Assembly (NCBI GenBank): GCA_030159075.1
Contig: BROG01000458.1
Location: forward strand, 1 to 64,000
Length of the DNA stretch: 64,000 nt
Direction: 5' to 3'
From: Atrina japonica
Taxonomy: Eukaryota; Mollusca; Bivalvia; Pterioida; Pinnidae
Part shown: in pieces, positions 7,901 through 18,492 of the stretch
How the letters are laid out: every line of letters begins with the position of its first letter
Numbering within the stretch: position 1 is the first letter of the stretch
Notes under the pieces: generated by a model
What the model saw: the letters and a program-made list of their open reading frames with translations, nothing else
Database searches by the model: none
Told to the model about the DNA's origin: nothing
Made by a program: the position numbers and the translations under genes

Positions 7901-8125
7901 TCATGAACAGAATCTCTTCTTTAACGGCAAACACTTCTCGTCCATCTGCATACGTTTTCTCTGTTCTCGCCTAAACCGCAAAACAGAATTGAGAAGTACA
8001 ATTCGTCTCAGGTGGACATCTTCTTTTTTCACTGATGAAAGTTCATATCAATCTTTCGTAACTTCTCTTTGGTATCACGAATAATCTGTTTGGTATCATA
8101 TACCGTCACAGGTTCATTTTATCAC
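7901..8125 (-). pseudogene. Second Polinton gene with basic LPLKKR tail, frameshifted
   Basis: Minus-strand frame 8029-7901 encodes KKEDVHLRRIVLLNSVLRFR, then a segment ending DEKCLPLKKRFCS at TGA (7903-7901). Just upstream, 8119-8030 in another frame encodes NEPVTVYDTKQIIRDTKEKL and ends at a TGA, so the gene appears split by a frameshift. The LPLKKR(F/R)C tail repeats that of the plus-strand gene ending at 7680, and both are followed by histone-like stem-loops. I infer paralogous or recombined minor-capsid-like genes; no database family could be checked. Confidence 0.4.
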
Positions 8126-8430
8126 TCTTAGACTGATTTCTCCTAGGCGTCTATCACTGCTTGCTTTTTCATTGGTGGAATCACGTCCCCAACGACGCAT
8201 AGACCAATCATCAAAGAGGTCAAAGTTGATGAGACGGAGTACGTCGCGTGCGCTATACTGCTCATATAAAAAGCCGTGCGCGGCTATTTTCACTGCGCTT
8301 CGATTCAGAAGACAAAATGGTACAGCATTGAAACTTGATTTCGACAGTAAAGAGTGGAGGTGTAATGAAATGGGAAATATCAACACACCCATGTTTGACA
8401 GCGAGCTTTTTTGGAGCGTAAAGCCCCGTT
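8126..8430. promoter_or_regulatory. Polinton inter-gene region with a TATA box
   Basis: CATATAAAAAGCCG at about 8264-8277 on the plus strand is a strong TATA-like box, followed by GC-rich sequence (GTGCGCGGC). Open frames cross the region on both strands (8172-8537 plus, 8114-8392 minus), but neither shows recognisable protein sequence throughout. The right part merges with the 3' end of the nested Penelope-like remnant. Confidence 0.3.
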
Positions 8431-9430
8431 ACATATTAGAGAGATTGAATATAAAAAATCGCAGATACCAAAGTAAAAATGGACAAACACGGACCTCTGG
8501 AAACCAAGAGGTGGGATCAGGTGCCATGGAGGAGTAAGCATCCCCTGTCGACCGGTAACACCCGCCGTGAGTCCACAGTCAAGTCCAATGAAACACGTGA
8601 GGAGTGAATCCTTGTCACAATTGGTACAGACGTCTCAACAACCGCCAACGAAAAGGCAACTCAACATTTCACTTAGTGAAACAGAGTAATCGCAAACAAG
8701 ACTATTATACCGACCATAAAATTTGCGGAACGTTGACATTAAACGCGGTTTTCGATATCCCTGTGTCAATAATTTGTCAGTGAGTAGTTTACCTCTGTAT
8801 ATGAAATCTTCATATGTTGTACACGCCCTGGCATTTTCTAAAAGCTGTTTAGATTTTTTTAATATCCACATCTGATTTACACCGTTTCTGGAATAAGCAA
8901 CTGTACAGTATTGTTGAAGTTTCTCCTTAATGGCTGTCAATATCTTGGTAAGGAGTAAAGATAAAGGTTTGGTAGAACATTTGCTGGATCTTGCTATGTA
9001 TCTTTGCTTATATGGGGTTTTATGGATTTTAAGTATCCAATATAAATATGGTAGCTCAAAATCGGTATCCGTTGTAGGTATATCAAATGAGCGTAATACG
9101 GACACGTGATTTTGAAGGATCTCGTCCTTTGAAAGTGAGCTACGCGTGTATGTAGGATTACCAGAATTCGTATTTAACCCAACTTCTTCTAATAAACAAT
9201 TATAGTAATGTGCCTTACAAATAAAAACTATATTATTTGAGGCTTTGTCTGCTGGTACCAGTACATATTGGTCATGTAATCTATTCAGTTCATTTACTAC
9301 TTCTGGATCACTAAATACAGAGGGATAACGCTTTTCATAGTCCCTGTAAGTTTTCCAATACGATATTTTATCAACCATCGTGTGGCTTTTGGCGCACTTG
9401 GTTCTACGGGGCCCATCGTCTGGCAAATCT
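8430..9430 (-). mobile_element. Nested Penelope-like retroelement remnant (RT plus 3' tail)
   Basis: The minus strand carries a Penelope-like reverse transcriptase fragment (9426-8635) followed by a 3' untranslated segment containing GGGATGCTTACTCCTCC (8544-8528). That 3' segment recurs at 53153-53240 on the plus strand, supporting its identity as a retroelement 3' end. The copy sits inside the Polinton, so it inserted into, or was carried by, that element. Exact ends and target duplication were not resolved. Confidence 0.65.
8635..9426 (-). pseudogene. Penelope-like reverse transcriptase, internally deleted
   Basis: The 263-codon frame contains the Penelope-type N-terminal block YVLVPADKASNNIVFICK and the finger motif PYLYWILKIHKTPYKQRYI, followed by KCSTKPLSLLLTKIL. 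All are typical of Penelope/Neptune-like reverse transcriptases. After SRNGVNQMWILKKSKQLLEN the sequence jumps to a C-terminal segment (LLTDKLLTQGYRKPRL...FYGRYNSLVCDY), so the palm with the catalytic Asp pair is missing. There is no ATG at the 5' end (the frame opens at a TTG after a stop), and no GIY-YIG endonuclease domain is visible after the TGA/TAG. Hence non-functional. Confidence 0.75.
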
Positions 9431-10120
9431 CGACGAATTCATAACTAAACTGAAATTCGACGCCAATTAAAGGAACTCTCGCCGACTTTCATGGAAACGG
9501 CCGGTGACCTATCATTGTATTTGAAAGGAGATGAAGCACATGAACACATCAGATGGTTGATGTCCAGGCACTCAAAACCTGTTTGTAATTGAATAATGCC
9601 TAGGTGTATAGCTATATGAAATGCAAGGCGTGGTCCTAAAAAATATGGTGGAACACAGGAATGAACTTTGAAGGGCAGAGGACTGGGCTGCTGAGATTTT
9701 TGTCAAGCAGCCCTAGAAAAACCTATAAGGCAAGGGTTTTTAACTCTATCTTTTAAGGGCCACCTGAACTCGACGTGACCTTAACTGAAAGTATGCAGTC
9801 TTGTAACGAAGGCTCTATATGGTAAGGCTAACATATATCCAAATGATGAACATTCACTACCTCTTTTACTTGCTCGATAAAAATTATAAGATAGATATCC
9901 AAACAAGTAAATTCTAAAATTAGTAACTTTAAAAACTAGAGAAAAAGTTCAGATAGACCTATGAGAGCTCATTTGGCATCCAAAGCTCGAAGAGTCAACA
10001 TCGTCAGAAAAATCCTCTGTGTGAGTGTTTAAATTCTTATTTTATATACAGAAGTACAAAAACGATATAAAATAATACAGATACTTTTTTCATTGTCTGT
10101 AAGTACTTTGATGTAAGTGA
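9430..10120 (+). other. Polinton right-part sequence, no recognised gene
   Basis: A short plus-strand frame from an ATG at about 9490 reads METAGDLSLYLKGDEAHEHI followed by RWLMSRHSKPVCN, possibly a gene fragment. A decayed half of a histone-like hairpin (CTTTTAAGGGCCACCTG) occurs around 9750-9767, but its 5' arm does not pair. Nothing else is recognised. Confidence 0.3.
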
Positions 10121-10335
10121 ACAACTTCATACTTCACAAGTTTGTCACTTTGAGACTCCATAACTTAAAACGTTGCACACGTTGCAACTTTGAAACATGA
10201 GAACGTTACACACTTGATCACTTTGCAAACTTTGAAAGATGAGAACGGTACACACAGCATCAAACTTGCCATGAGAACGTTACACACTTGATCACTTTGT
10301 CTTTGAGTACGGTTAACACTTCATGTTCTATGTAT
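10120..10335. repeat. Degenerate tandem repeat (CATGAGAACGTTACACACTTGATCACTTTG)
   Basis: Three to five diverged copies of a roughly 45-60 bp unit containing GAGAACG(T/G)TACACAC and (T/C)TTGATCACTTTG lie near the right end of the Polinton. Confidence 0.6.
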
Positions 10336-10946
10336 GTCTTGCCGTGAATTAGTCAGCTGCCGGTAAAATGACTATCTATTATACGGGATTGCATATCCAT
10401 TAAGATTAAGATATCCCATGATTCCATATCCAAGATGGCTACCCTTCCTATACTTCCGGTTTCACTATCCACCCTTTCCTCTCTTGTTTAGTGTATATGA
10501 TACAGAGTGATCTCCCTTTTGTCCCACCCATACATTCTATACACAGTGATTATACCACTTAGAGTTTATGAGTTAATAATCTAGAGGCTATAAAGAGTGA
10601 TCTCCCTTTGACAATACTGCATAAACTCTAGTCCTTACAATGACAACATGAAAGTTTGCTGCAATTACGAGCTCGTTTACCGAATCTCGCATTGATACGG
10701 GATCGGCAACTCTCTCGAACTCTCGTTAACTCTCGCCGACTCTGGCGGCACCTATTACTGATTTCACTCCAAGTCTCAAACCTGGAAAAACCCAGTTTCG
10801 GTTCTAAAAATAGATTCAGTCTCAGCTCCAAAACTAGAAAAACCAAACTTCTATCTTTCTACCTTTCGTGAACTCACGTGACCCCGACCTCTTAAAACGA
10901 AGCCTCTCATTGGCTCGTTATCCAAGATGACTGCCCCGCAACCTTC
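10336..10946. other. Polinton subterminal right region
   Basis: It holds CCAAGATGGCTACC and ACTTCCGGTTT near 10430-10470 (YY1- and ETS-like words that can form an initiator-type promoter), a run of CTCTCG(T/C)-AACTCTCG words near 10710-10740, and no recognised coding sequence. The open frames on both strands (10628-10871) lack protein-like features. Confidence 0.35.
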
Positions 10947-11167
10947 CACTTTCGGTCATAGACACCCCTCCAAACTCAACGATTGGTTCTTTCTCCTTAT
11001 TGCCATGACAACATGACCATTTCCGGTATGACGCACGTCCGGTTATGACGTCCCAGGCGGCTCCACGGCACGCATTTTGAATTGACCAATCAGAAGCCAG
11101 GATTCTGATGACGTCTTCAGCGGAGGTTAAATTCAAAATGCGTGCTTGAGAGCTGCCTATGACTACT
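10947..11167 (-). repeat. Polinton right terminal inverted repeat
   Basis: Reverse complement of the left TIR over about 220 bp, ending ACTACT at 11167. It keeps the internal hairpin arms GCACGCATTTTGAAT (11068-11082) and ATTCAAAATGCGTGC (11131-11145), with compensating differences from the left copy. The minus-strand frame over it (10918-11208) is a by-product. Confidence 0.85.
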
Positions 11168-11173
11168 ACCATA
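11168..11173. repeat. Target-site duplication of the Polinton, right copy (ACCATA)
   Basis: Exact match to 4690-4695, directly outside the ACTACT end. Confidence 0.85.
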
Positions 11174-11226
11174 CTATTTATAGATTTGGACAAGTCTAAA
11201 TGTGTCAACAGGGGTTGATAAATTGA
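11174..11226. repeat. Right half of the dispersed repeat interrupted by the Polinton
   Basis: The stretch ATTTGGACAAGTC...GTGTCAACAGGGGTTGATAAATT aligns with about 49800-49845 (TTTTGGCGAGTT...GTGTCCACAGGCGTTGATGAGTT), continuing the match seen on the left flank. Confidence 0.65.
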
Positions 11227-11387
11227 ATACTTTTGAAATATCCGCCTCTGTACCGGATGTATTCATATATGTATTCATTTTATAACTTTTTTATGATTAA
11301 TAATATTGGACTGTACAATGCATATTTTAGCGATTGCTTATCTGGTAACAAGATTATCTAAAACTTTTGAAATATCCGTTAAGATCC

Positions 11388-11555
11388 AACCGGATATTTC
11401 AAACGTTTCATATAATCATCTTACCGGATATATTCCAAATGTTTCGGATAATCATCTCACCAGATATTTCAAATGTTTCAGATAATCGTCTTACCGGATA
11501 TTTCAAACCCTTCAGATAATCATGTCACCGGATATTTCAAACGTTTCAGATAATC
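11388..11555. repeat. 34-bp minisatellite, about 5 copies
   Basis: The unit ACCGGATATTTCAAACGTTT plus CAGATAATCATCTT recurs at 34-bp spacing with a few substitutions per copy. A more diverged unit precedes it around 11350-11387. Confidence 0.8.
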
Positions 11556-11895
11556 ATTTTTATTCCCCATTGAAAAGAAAAAAAATTCCTTTTTACCGGA
11601 GCATAACTCAAAGTACGTAGTGTTATATTTGTTCGGAGCATAACTCTCAAACCATGCATGATATTTTCATCAAACTTCATACACGTCAAGACCACATCAA
11701 CACTTATGGAGGACTGCTCGTTCATTTCTACACCAGAAACACTGAGGTGGTGGAATCAGGCCCTGCATTTGAATACTACGCTGACCACACAGCTATATAT
11801 GGAACAGTACATTAAATGGTAACCCAACCAACACCTATTTCAGGAGTTCAAATACAAACCCAGTTGAATATCAATTTGGTGTTAATATATGGGGC

Positions 11896-12760
11896 GCCGT
11901 TTTTCACTATTTTCTGATATCAAAAATACATTTTTGATATCACAAATTATTTTTCTTGATATAAAAAAATCGAATTTGTTATATAAAAAATTCGAGTTTT
12001 TGATATCAGAAAATCATTTTCTGATATCAAAAAATATGTAATATTTGATATAAAAAAACGAATTTCTGATATCAAAAAATAACTTCTATTTTCTGATATC
12101 AAGAATTCGATTTTTGTGATATCACAAAATACTAATTCCTGATATTACAAAATGTGATTTTTTTTTTATATCAGAAAATACCCCATAACAACCTAAATAA
12201 ATTATCCCTTTCAGTACCGGGGTAAAGGGAAGACCAGGTGCTGAGCAAGACATATATTGCACACAATCAATGGTCCGCGGTAAGCAGAGCATAATAACAG
12301 GCGGTCTAGTATCTAGCGGGAAATCTTAGGGAGAAGTAATTGCTGTAGGATACATTCTGATAGGAAATAAAGACAATTTGAGATATGAAAAAACCAAATT
12401 TGTGATATAAAAAAATCGAATTCTGATATGAAAAATTAAAAATGATTTCTTGATATAAAAAATTCATTTTTGATATAAAAAATTCTAATTTGATATCAAA
12501 TAATATTGCATATTTTTGATATCAGAAAATGATTTTCTAATATAAAAAAATCAAATTTCTGATAACAAAAATTAATTTTGATTTTTTTAAATCAGAAATT
12601 TGATTTTTTGACATCAGAAATTCGATCTTTTGATATAAGAAAAGATTTTTTTTTATATCATAAAATGTTTTCTGATATCAGAAAAAGAATTTTTGATATC
12701 AGAAATTTGATTATTTTATATGAAAAAAAATATTTTTTTGACATCAGAAAATAGTGATTA
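11896..12760. repeat. GATATC-centred palindromic array with inverted ends
   Basis: Two blocks (about 11905-12186 and 12380-12755) consist of 22-30 bp units of the form TTTTTGATATCAGAAAAT, many self-complementary around GATATC. Between them is about 190 bp of non-repeat sequence (12187-12379). The outer ends are inverted: TCACTATTTTCTGATATC (from about 11906) and GACATCAGAAAATAGTGA (ending about 12756). The whole block could fold into a very large hairpin. It has no ORF. Confidence 0.75.
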
Positions 12761-13209
12761 AATACTTTATATTAATAAACAGATCACATGCCACTTGTGT
12801 CGGCCTGTTCAATTCATAATTCACATTAATCATCACAATTTTGCCGCGAGGGGATTAGTATCGTCTGCGATGCCTTGCTTTCTGTCAAATGACTTCCTCA
12901 GGATGGCACCAATTTCTACAAATTCTGTTGAGGACACCAATCACCTTTTTGTCATCGCTGAACTGTCAGCGGCATCTATACTAGGTCTTTTAGTGTTGAT
13001 CAGACATTACACTCATTTCCATATACATTGTATATTACTCCGGCTTATCCTGAAATTTGAATGGCCGAGCAGGCCGAATTGAGAATATTTTGAGCACACG
13101 TGCCCAGTAATAAGATTAACAATAAATTCGTCCTCCATCTAACGTATCTGTCAATTTTGTTGCAAAGCTACCAGACTTGGTGTGAATAATTTACAAGACC
13201 CTAACCCTG

Positions 13210-13617
13210 GCCCGAAGTCACCAAATTTACTCAGTACTCAAGCTCAACTAACTTTTCACGATTTTAAGGTAAAAACATGCAAAGTTTATTCTGTAACTGG
13301 ACATGTTTGTATATTGATGGCATACAACTGTATATAATGATAAAAACCATTGCTCATTTGAAGAAAACTTATGAAATATGAAAAAAAAGGTTTGAGTACG
13401 TACTCAAATCTTGAGTACCATCTTGAGTACCGTACTCAACATATTTATTAGTTTTTTACAGGAAAATCATAAGTGTGACGCAAAAATTTATATGTAAATG
13501 ATTAAAAATCATGTTTCCTAATCACTAAAATCCAAAAGTTTTATAAACAATTTTATAGTCAAAATAATCAAATAAAAATTGAGCCTGAGTATTGAGTAAA
13601 TCTGGTAATTTCGGGCC
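13210..13617. mobile_element. MITE copy 1, CTG-flanked, PIF/Harbinger-like
   Basis: About 408 bp, starting GCCCGAAGTCACCAAATTTA and ending in its imperfect inverse TTTCGGGCC, flanked by CTG on both sides (13207-13209, 13618-13620). It shares its full length with copies at 43397-43791 and 47982-48382. Three-base CWG duplications are typical of PIF/Harbinger elements. No transposase inside. Confidence 0.75.
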
Positions 13618-14267
13618 CTGGACCAATAATTTATAAGTGCTTTTTTCACAGAATTCTACTACTATTTTTGTTAGAAAAATATTTTGACTCATTTATTGTT
13701 TTAAAAACGAGTCCCGATTTTACACACACCAGGATTGAAAAAAAAGAGTTATGCCATCCATTTTGTGAGTTCCTTATATATATATATGTAAAAAAAAACA
13801 TTACATATACATACAAAGCCCATGCAGTAAAATTGTCACATTACAGGCTTTCTGGTCCATTTACATTGTTTAACAATGAGTTGTGTCCAACCCAACAAGT
13901 AATTCCTAGAAAAACAAGTATACTGTGAAAAAAAAAATTGGACTCTGTGAAAGAGCCCCTTTAAAGCCCCATGACCGTCCATTTACACTCAGTTAGGGTG
14001 TTAAATTGAAATTAGTTTTAACCTGATAATGTAGTATGCATAATGCTTACTGGTATATAAAATACATGTGGAATGTTCCCAAAAATTACATCTTGGTATG
14101 TTGCTTTGTGGGGTCCCCACTGAAATTTTCATACTCCTGGAAATATTCTATTATAAGCATGATGCAGTACATTACCAGTGAAAATGAAATTGACACCCTA
14201 ACTGACTAAAATTTGGGGGCAATGGGGATTAAACAATGGATGATAGGCATTTTACCCCATAATTTTC

Positions 14268-14465
14268 TAGCATTCTGGTGGCATCCAGTTTTTATTGGTG
14301 GGGGAGAGAACATGTCTCCGGGAAGAGATCACCAGCCTTCTGCAAGTAAACTGGCAAACTTTCTCACATAATCAGCTTATGTTCCAGTGGGTCTCGAACC
14401 GGGGGTGGTTAAGAAGTGATAGCCTTTATGCATTATAGTGCAACGCTGTAATCACGGAGGCTCTT
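14268..14465 (-). mobile_element. tRNA-derived SINE remnant with mollusc-type central block
   Basis: On the minus strand a tRNA-like head (GGTTCGAGACCC as B box, near 14389-14400) is followed by a block ending CCACCAATAAAAACTGGATGCC. The same central block is seen at 61575-61710 and, more decayed, near 17220, 27120 and 35320. Confidence 0.5.
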
Positions 14466-15944
14466 TGACAATGGAAGCTGCTGATAGGAAAAAAATATAA
14501 AAGAAAAGAACTACGAGTAATAGCCACATTTTTACTTCATGTCAACTTTTGTTAAAATCTTTTTTGTCGTTTTACTATATATTAGACATAATTACATAAT
14601 GCACAAGATAAAATCCAGTGAGTCATGCCACCATCACTTGACAGCATCATGTGCAATGACTCTCCTATCAAATCTGTTGTGCTGTCCTGTACACAGAAAA
14701 TAAATACTCTACAGTGATAGAATTGAGACTCATGGCAATACACAATCATTATAACAATCACTCAACCAACAACATATACATATATTTATATACATGTATA
14801 TATATATTTACTTTCAGGCCCAAATCAATCAATCTAATAGACCCCTTTCACTTAATGTTGGCCCTGTAAAATTGGACAGAAAAGTAATACAGATTCCCGC
14901 AATATGACATCAGCGGACAATCAGTCACCGTGACAATGGCAACAATCAGTCACCATGACAATGTAGTTGAAAAATGTTATCAATTTGCTGTCAAAAGTTA
15001 CAGGATCACAGTTAAGCAATAGGGGGTCTATTCCTGTCAGTCATTGGTTTCAAGCTTATTACCAAGGTTCTGATATTTTACATGTATTACAGGTAGTTTT
15101 GAATGTTAAAATCTTTTTAATGATCAATATAATACAATGTTTTGCGTGTTTTCAAATTTTACTCTTACATTGATGTGTGCTACATCTGAAATTCCATAAC
15201 CATAAAGATGGGGGTAATGATAATTGAACACAAACCAGAGGCCAAACATTAAGGGAGATAACTCTTTGGTTTCATACATGATTCCAATATTTTTGTCTAA
15301 CATTTTTATATGCATGCAGGGATATACATACATATTTTCAATATATAAAATGTGACAGGTTGAAAATCTTAAAATATGTAAATTGCAAAATATCTAACCC
15401 TTTTCTTTTTCTAAGTGAAATATGTATTAATACATATAAAAATACCCAACTCCTGATCAAAAGGAAGAGAAAGGGTCCAAAAAGCTGCACTGCTGTAACT
15501 CTCGTATGTCAAACATCCTCATAATATTTGGAACTAATGTTTATGTATAATGTTGTATTCACCAATGAACAATTGAATATCATGATTCGAAATAGATACA
15601 TTTGTCTGAAACCACTCACTCTCAGGTATTATATATTACACATAGCACTAGATATCACACAGACGGTGTTAGGTGTTACCGTAGTAACAGATTAGTTTTA
15701 ATAATGTTGATTTATGTTACATGATGACTATAATCTACATATTTCTGAGAATGGGAATGCACATTTGAAAATTGAAAAAAAAAAATTCTTGGTATTTATT
15801 TTTTTTTAAAACGAATACTCTACATATGATATTCTTCTTAAGAAAAACTTACAACCATGGATATGTATTTATACTAACTAAAGTTAAACCTTTCTACCAG
15901 AAAAATGGACTTTTTGGATTTCTTCCACTTTACATGTATGTATA

Positions 15945-16010
<66 letters not shown>
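15945..16010. repeat. (GT)n followed by (TA)n microsatellite
   Basis: Pure GT dinucleotides followed by mixed GTATAT and then pure TA dinucleotides. The two overlapping ORFs here are products of this repeat. Confidence 0.95.
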
Positions 16011-16011
<1 letters not shown>

Positions 16012-16298
16012 TGACAAGACAATGTTTGAAATCCTATATAACTTCTGAAGTTTTACATAAGTGGATGTTTACAGTGACTAGCAAACCCAAAATTTACATA
16101 ATAGTAGCAGGTAAAGACACAACAGAGAAAGGTACATTGTACTATGTTGATACGAATCACATACAAGACTCTAGCTGCCAATTATTTCACATTTAAATAA
16201 CAATTATACATGATGACACATTGCACGTCTTATTTCCATTTTTTTCTGTCTTTTTTTTTAAATTCATAACTATTTTCATAATTCTGTGGTGGTGATGG

Positions 16299-16500
16299 TA
16301 CAGTGGAACCTATCTTGAAAGACCATGACAGACCACCTGTCTTTTAAGACCACATTTTGAAAACCACTTGGTTAAATAATCCTTTAGGTAAAACCTCTAC
16401 TGAGCAACCACCTGTCTTGAGAGACCACATTTCAGTGGCAGATTGGTTGGTCTCTCAAGGTGGTAGATTGGTTGGTCTCTCAAGACAGGTTCCACTGTAG
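16299..16500. mobile_element. Palindromic element, ACAGTGGAACC ... GGTTCCACTGTA ends
   Basis: The left end ACAGTGGAACCTATCTTG and right end CAAGACAGGTTCCACTGTA are inverted. Internally GAGACCACCTGTCTTGAGAG-type words repeat in both orientations. Related copies are at 63723-63902 and, weaker, 40808-40984. A TA flank and CAGTGGAACC end suggest a Tc1/mariner-pogo type non-autonomous element. Confidence 0.65.
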
Positions 16501-16969
16501 TTATAAATATTGTTAAAATATATTTGACAAAAAAAACCCAAAAAAAAACTGTTTCCATTACCGGTACTTATGAACAATAAATAATTCCAATGATTGATTA
16601 CATGCATTTTTAATATCAGGCATCTGAATTATCAGTATTTCAGCAGACTGATGAAGAAACATTGAAATGCATGCTGCCCTCCTTTCATACAAATGTTCAT
16701 AACAGGAGTTTATACACAGAAAACATTTTCAGGCAAACTTAAAAAGGCCATCACTAAAAATGATTTGTCCTGACCAGTTAGTTTTAATCCAAGAGTGCCA
16801 GTCAGTATGCAAACTTTTTTTTTTTTCATATGCAATTTGGACACAATTTTAGATTTTTTTATAAGATTAAAAATAAGTGGGGAAAAAACTGTCTAAAGAA
16901 ATTTTGGGGTTTAGACTTTTTAGGTGGGTCAGTAGGGTTACATAAAACAATTTTAGGGGGCACCAAACT

Positions 16970-17160
16970 ATACAGTAAAACCTGCTATAGCGGCCACCTG
17001 TATATAAGGATCACCTGTCTATAAAGGCCAGTTTTGAAAAGTCCCTTGACTGCATACTTCAACTAAATTAAACCTGTGTATAAGGGTCACCTGCACATAA
17101 AGGTCAATATTCTCTGGTCCCTTGGGTGGCCCCTATATACAGGTTTTACTGTATATAGGA
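16970..17160. mobile_element. Palindromic element, TACAGTAAAACCTG ends (copy A)
   Basis: Bounded by TACAGTAAAACCTGCTATAG and CAGGTTTTACTGTA, with internal repeats of TATAAGG-TCACCTG and TATAAAGGCCA in both orientations. It is nearly identical to 46739-46920 over its whole length, including CCCTTGACTGCATACTTCAA. Confidence 0.75.
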
Positions 17161-17214
17161 ACTAGATTACAAATTATTAGGGAGAATTTTCTTTATGATT
17201 AAAACTTGTAAAAC

Positions 17215-17292
17215 TTGTTTACTAGCGGAAGGCCGGTGGTATCTTCCTGTGTACATTGTAACCGGGTTCTCTCCTCCACTAAGAAACACTTT
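17215..17292 (+). mobile_element. SINE fragment (mollusc-type central block)
   Basis: TTTACTAGCGGAAGGCCGGTGGT and CCGGGTTCTCTCCTCCACTAAGAA match the block at 61585-61645 with divergence. Both tRNA head and tail are missing. Confidence 0.45.
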
Positions 17293-18106
17293 TCATGATA
17301 AAAAATCATTATCAATTAACCAAATGCATTTTCTATTCATGTATATAAAACAGATTGTTCAACAGATCAAGTAAAATCAAACTTTGGATCTCAACATGAC
17401 CACACTGTTTAACATATAACGGTAAATTCATTGTTTTTCTCTTTTTATTTTTTTTTGCATTGATTTAAAAACTAGGAATAAGTTCAGGGGAAATGAAATC
17501 ATACTGCAAATTTTTAGGTAGATAATGACCAGTCAAAACTGTTTATCAATATTTAAATACTGCAAAAACTAGGCAAAAAACTTCAGAAAATATTTTCTGT
17601 TAATGATCATGATAATTGCATACAAATTCCGAAAAACTGAAACACCAATTACAGGCCACAAAATGACAGAAATCAGCGTAACCCATTTGGAGGTTACAAT
17701 AAAAGGGATAACCGTAACCTACAGGTTATAACAACAATTATGAAGTCCCTAAAATATATATCATTTTATCAATTACACTGTATTGTTTTGTTTTTTTTGC
17801 TAATTACATACAATGTACACATATATTGACCAGTGTAATGTGTATTTCAAAGTAGGTAAAAAAAAAAAAAAAAACTCCCGAAGTGAAAAATATCATCGAG
17901 AACAAAATGAAGGTTATGTAATTTGAATTTGTTGTAACCTCCACAGAAACTGAACGATCACTTCCATGTTATTTTATGGTCTGAATTACAAACATTCTAT
18001 TTTCTTTTATTGTAATATCAAAAAAAATTGAGATTCTAACAGATAACTTAAGCTTAAAAACACAAATAAAAGAGAAAAATTTAGTTTTTAATGCAAATAT
18101 AATTAA

Positions 18107-18492
18107 CAGGGTTGCCACTTAGTTGAGAAAATAAAATTCCTGACTTTTCACTGACCAATACCACCTAATTTTTCAGCCTCCATCTCCCCTACAGCTGTCC
18201 ACTCCACCTATAATTGTTTTTTTGTTTTTTTTCATCAAACCAATTTTTATTATGATTTACAAGATAACAAACATTCAAATATCAAAACTTAACATAGATG
18301 ATAGTTAACATCTGCCGGAAGACTGCCATAGCCACAGAAAATATGACAATCTTCCTAGAATTTTATCATCCCCCCCACCTCGACTTTTTGAAATTCAAAT
18401 TTTCCCTGACCAAAATGCCAGTTTCCCTGACATTTTACTGACCTGGAAAAAAAATCATTTTTCCTGATTTTTCGAGTAAAGTGGCAACCCTG
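18107..18492. mobile_element. hAT-like MITE with CAGGGTTGCCACTT inverted repeats
   Basis: A perfect 14-bp terminal inverted repeat (18107-18120 and 18479-18492) encloses about 386 bp without a transposase. The direct repeat ATTAA flanks both ends (18102-18106, 18493-18497). Inner sequence also has inverted words (TTCCTGAC / GTCAGTAAAATGTCAGGG). CAGGGTTGCCA ends are common in hAT elements, although those usually give 8-bp duplications. Confidence 0.75.

Larger units (their letters stand above)
4696..11167 (+). mobile_element. Internally deleted Polinton/Maverick-type element (6.47 kb)
   Basis: The element is bounded by terminal inverted repeats starting AGTAGT and ending ACTACT (the AG...CT ends expected of Polintons) and a perfect 6-bp target duplication. 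Autonomous Polintons are usually 15-20 kb and encode protein-primed DNA polymerase B, integrase, packaging ATPase, adenovirus-type protease and capsid proteins. Here only a DNA polymerase fragment, a broken zinc-knuckle gene, several small ORFs with adeno-like basic tails and unassigned fragments remain, plus a nested Penelope-like remnant. I see no integrase, ATPase or protease, so it is non-autonomous. Frameshifts and an in-frame stop show it is decayed, though the target duplication is intact. The plus orientation is a convention following the polymerase fragment. Confidence 0.8.

Noticed and set aside
8114..8392. Minus-strand ORF of 92 codons
   Set aside because: Overlaps the previous one and a TATA-containing region; no family features and no conserved tail in frame.
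8172..8537. Plus-strand ORF of 121 codons in the Polinton
   Set aside because: Its second half is antisense to the Penelope-like 3' tail, and the first half has no protein-like pattern.
10918..11208. Minus-strand ORF of 96 codons
   Set aside because: Translation of the right TIR and flank.
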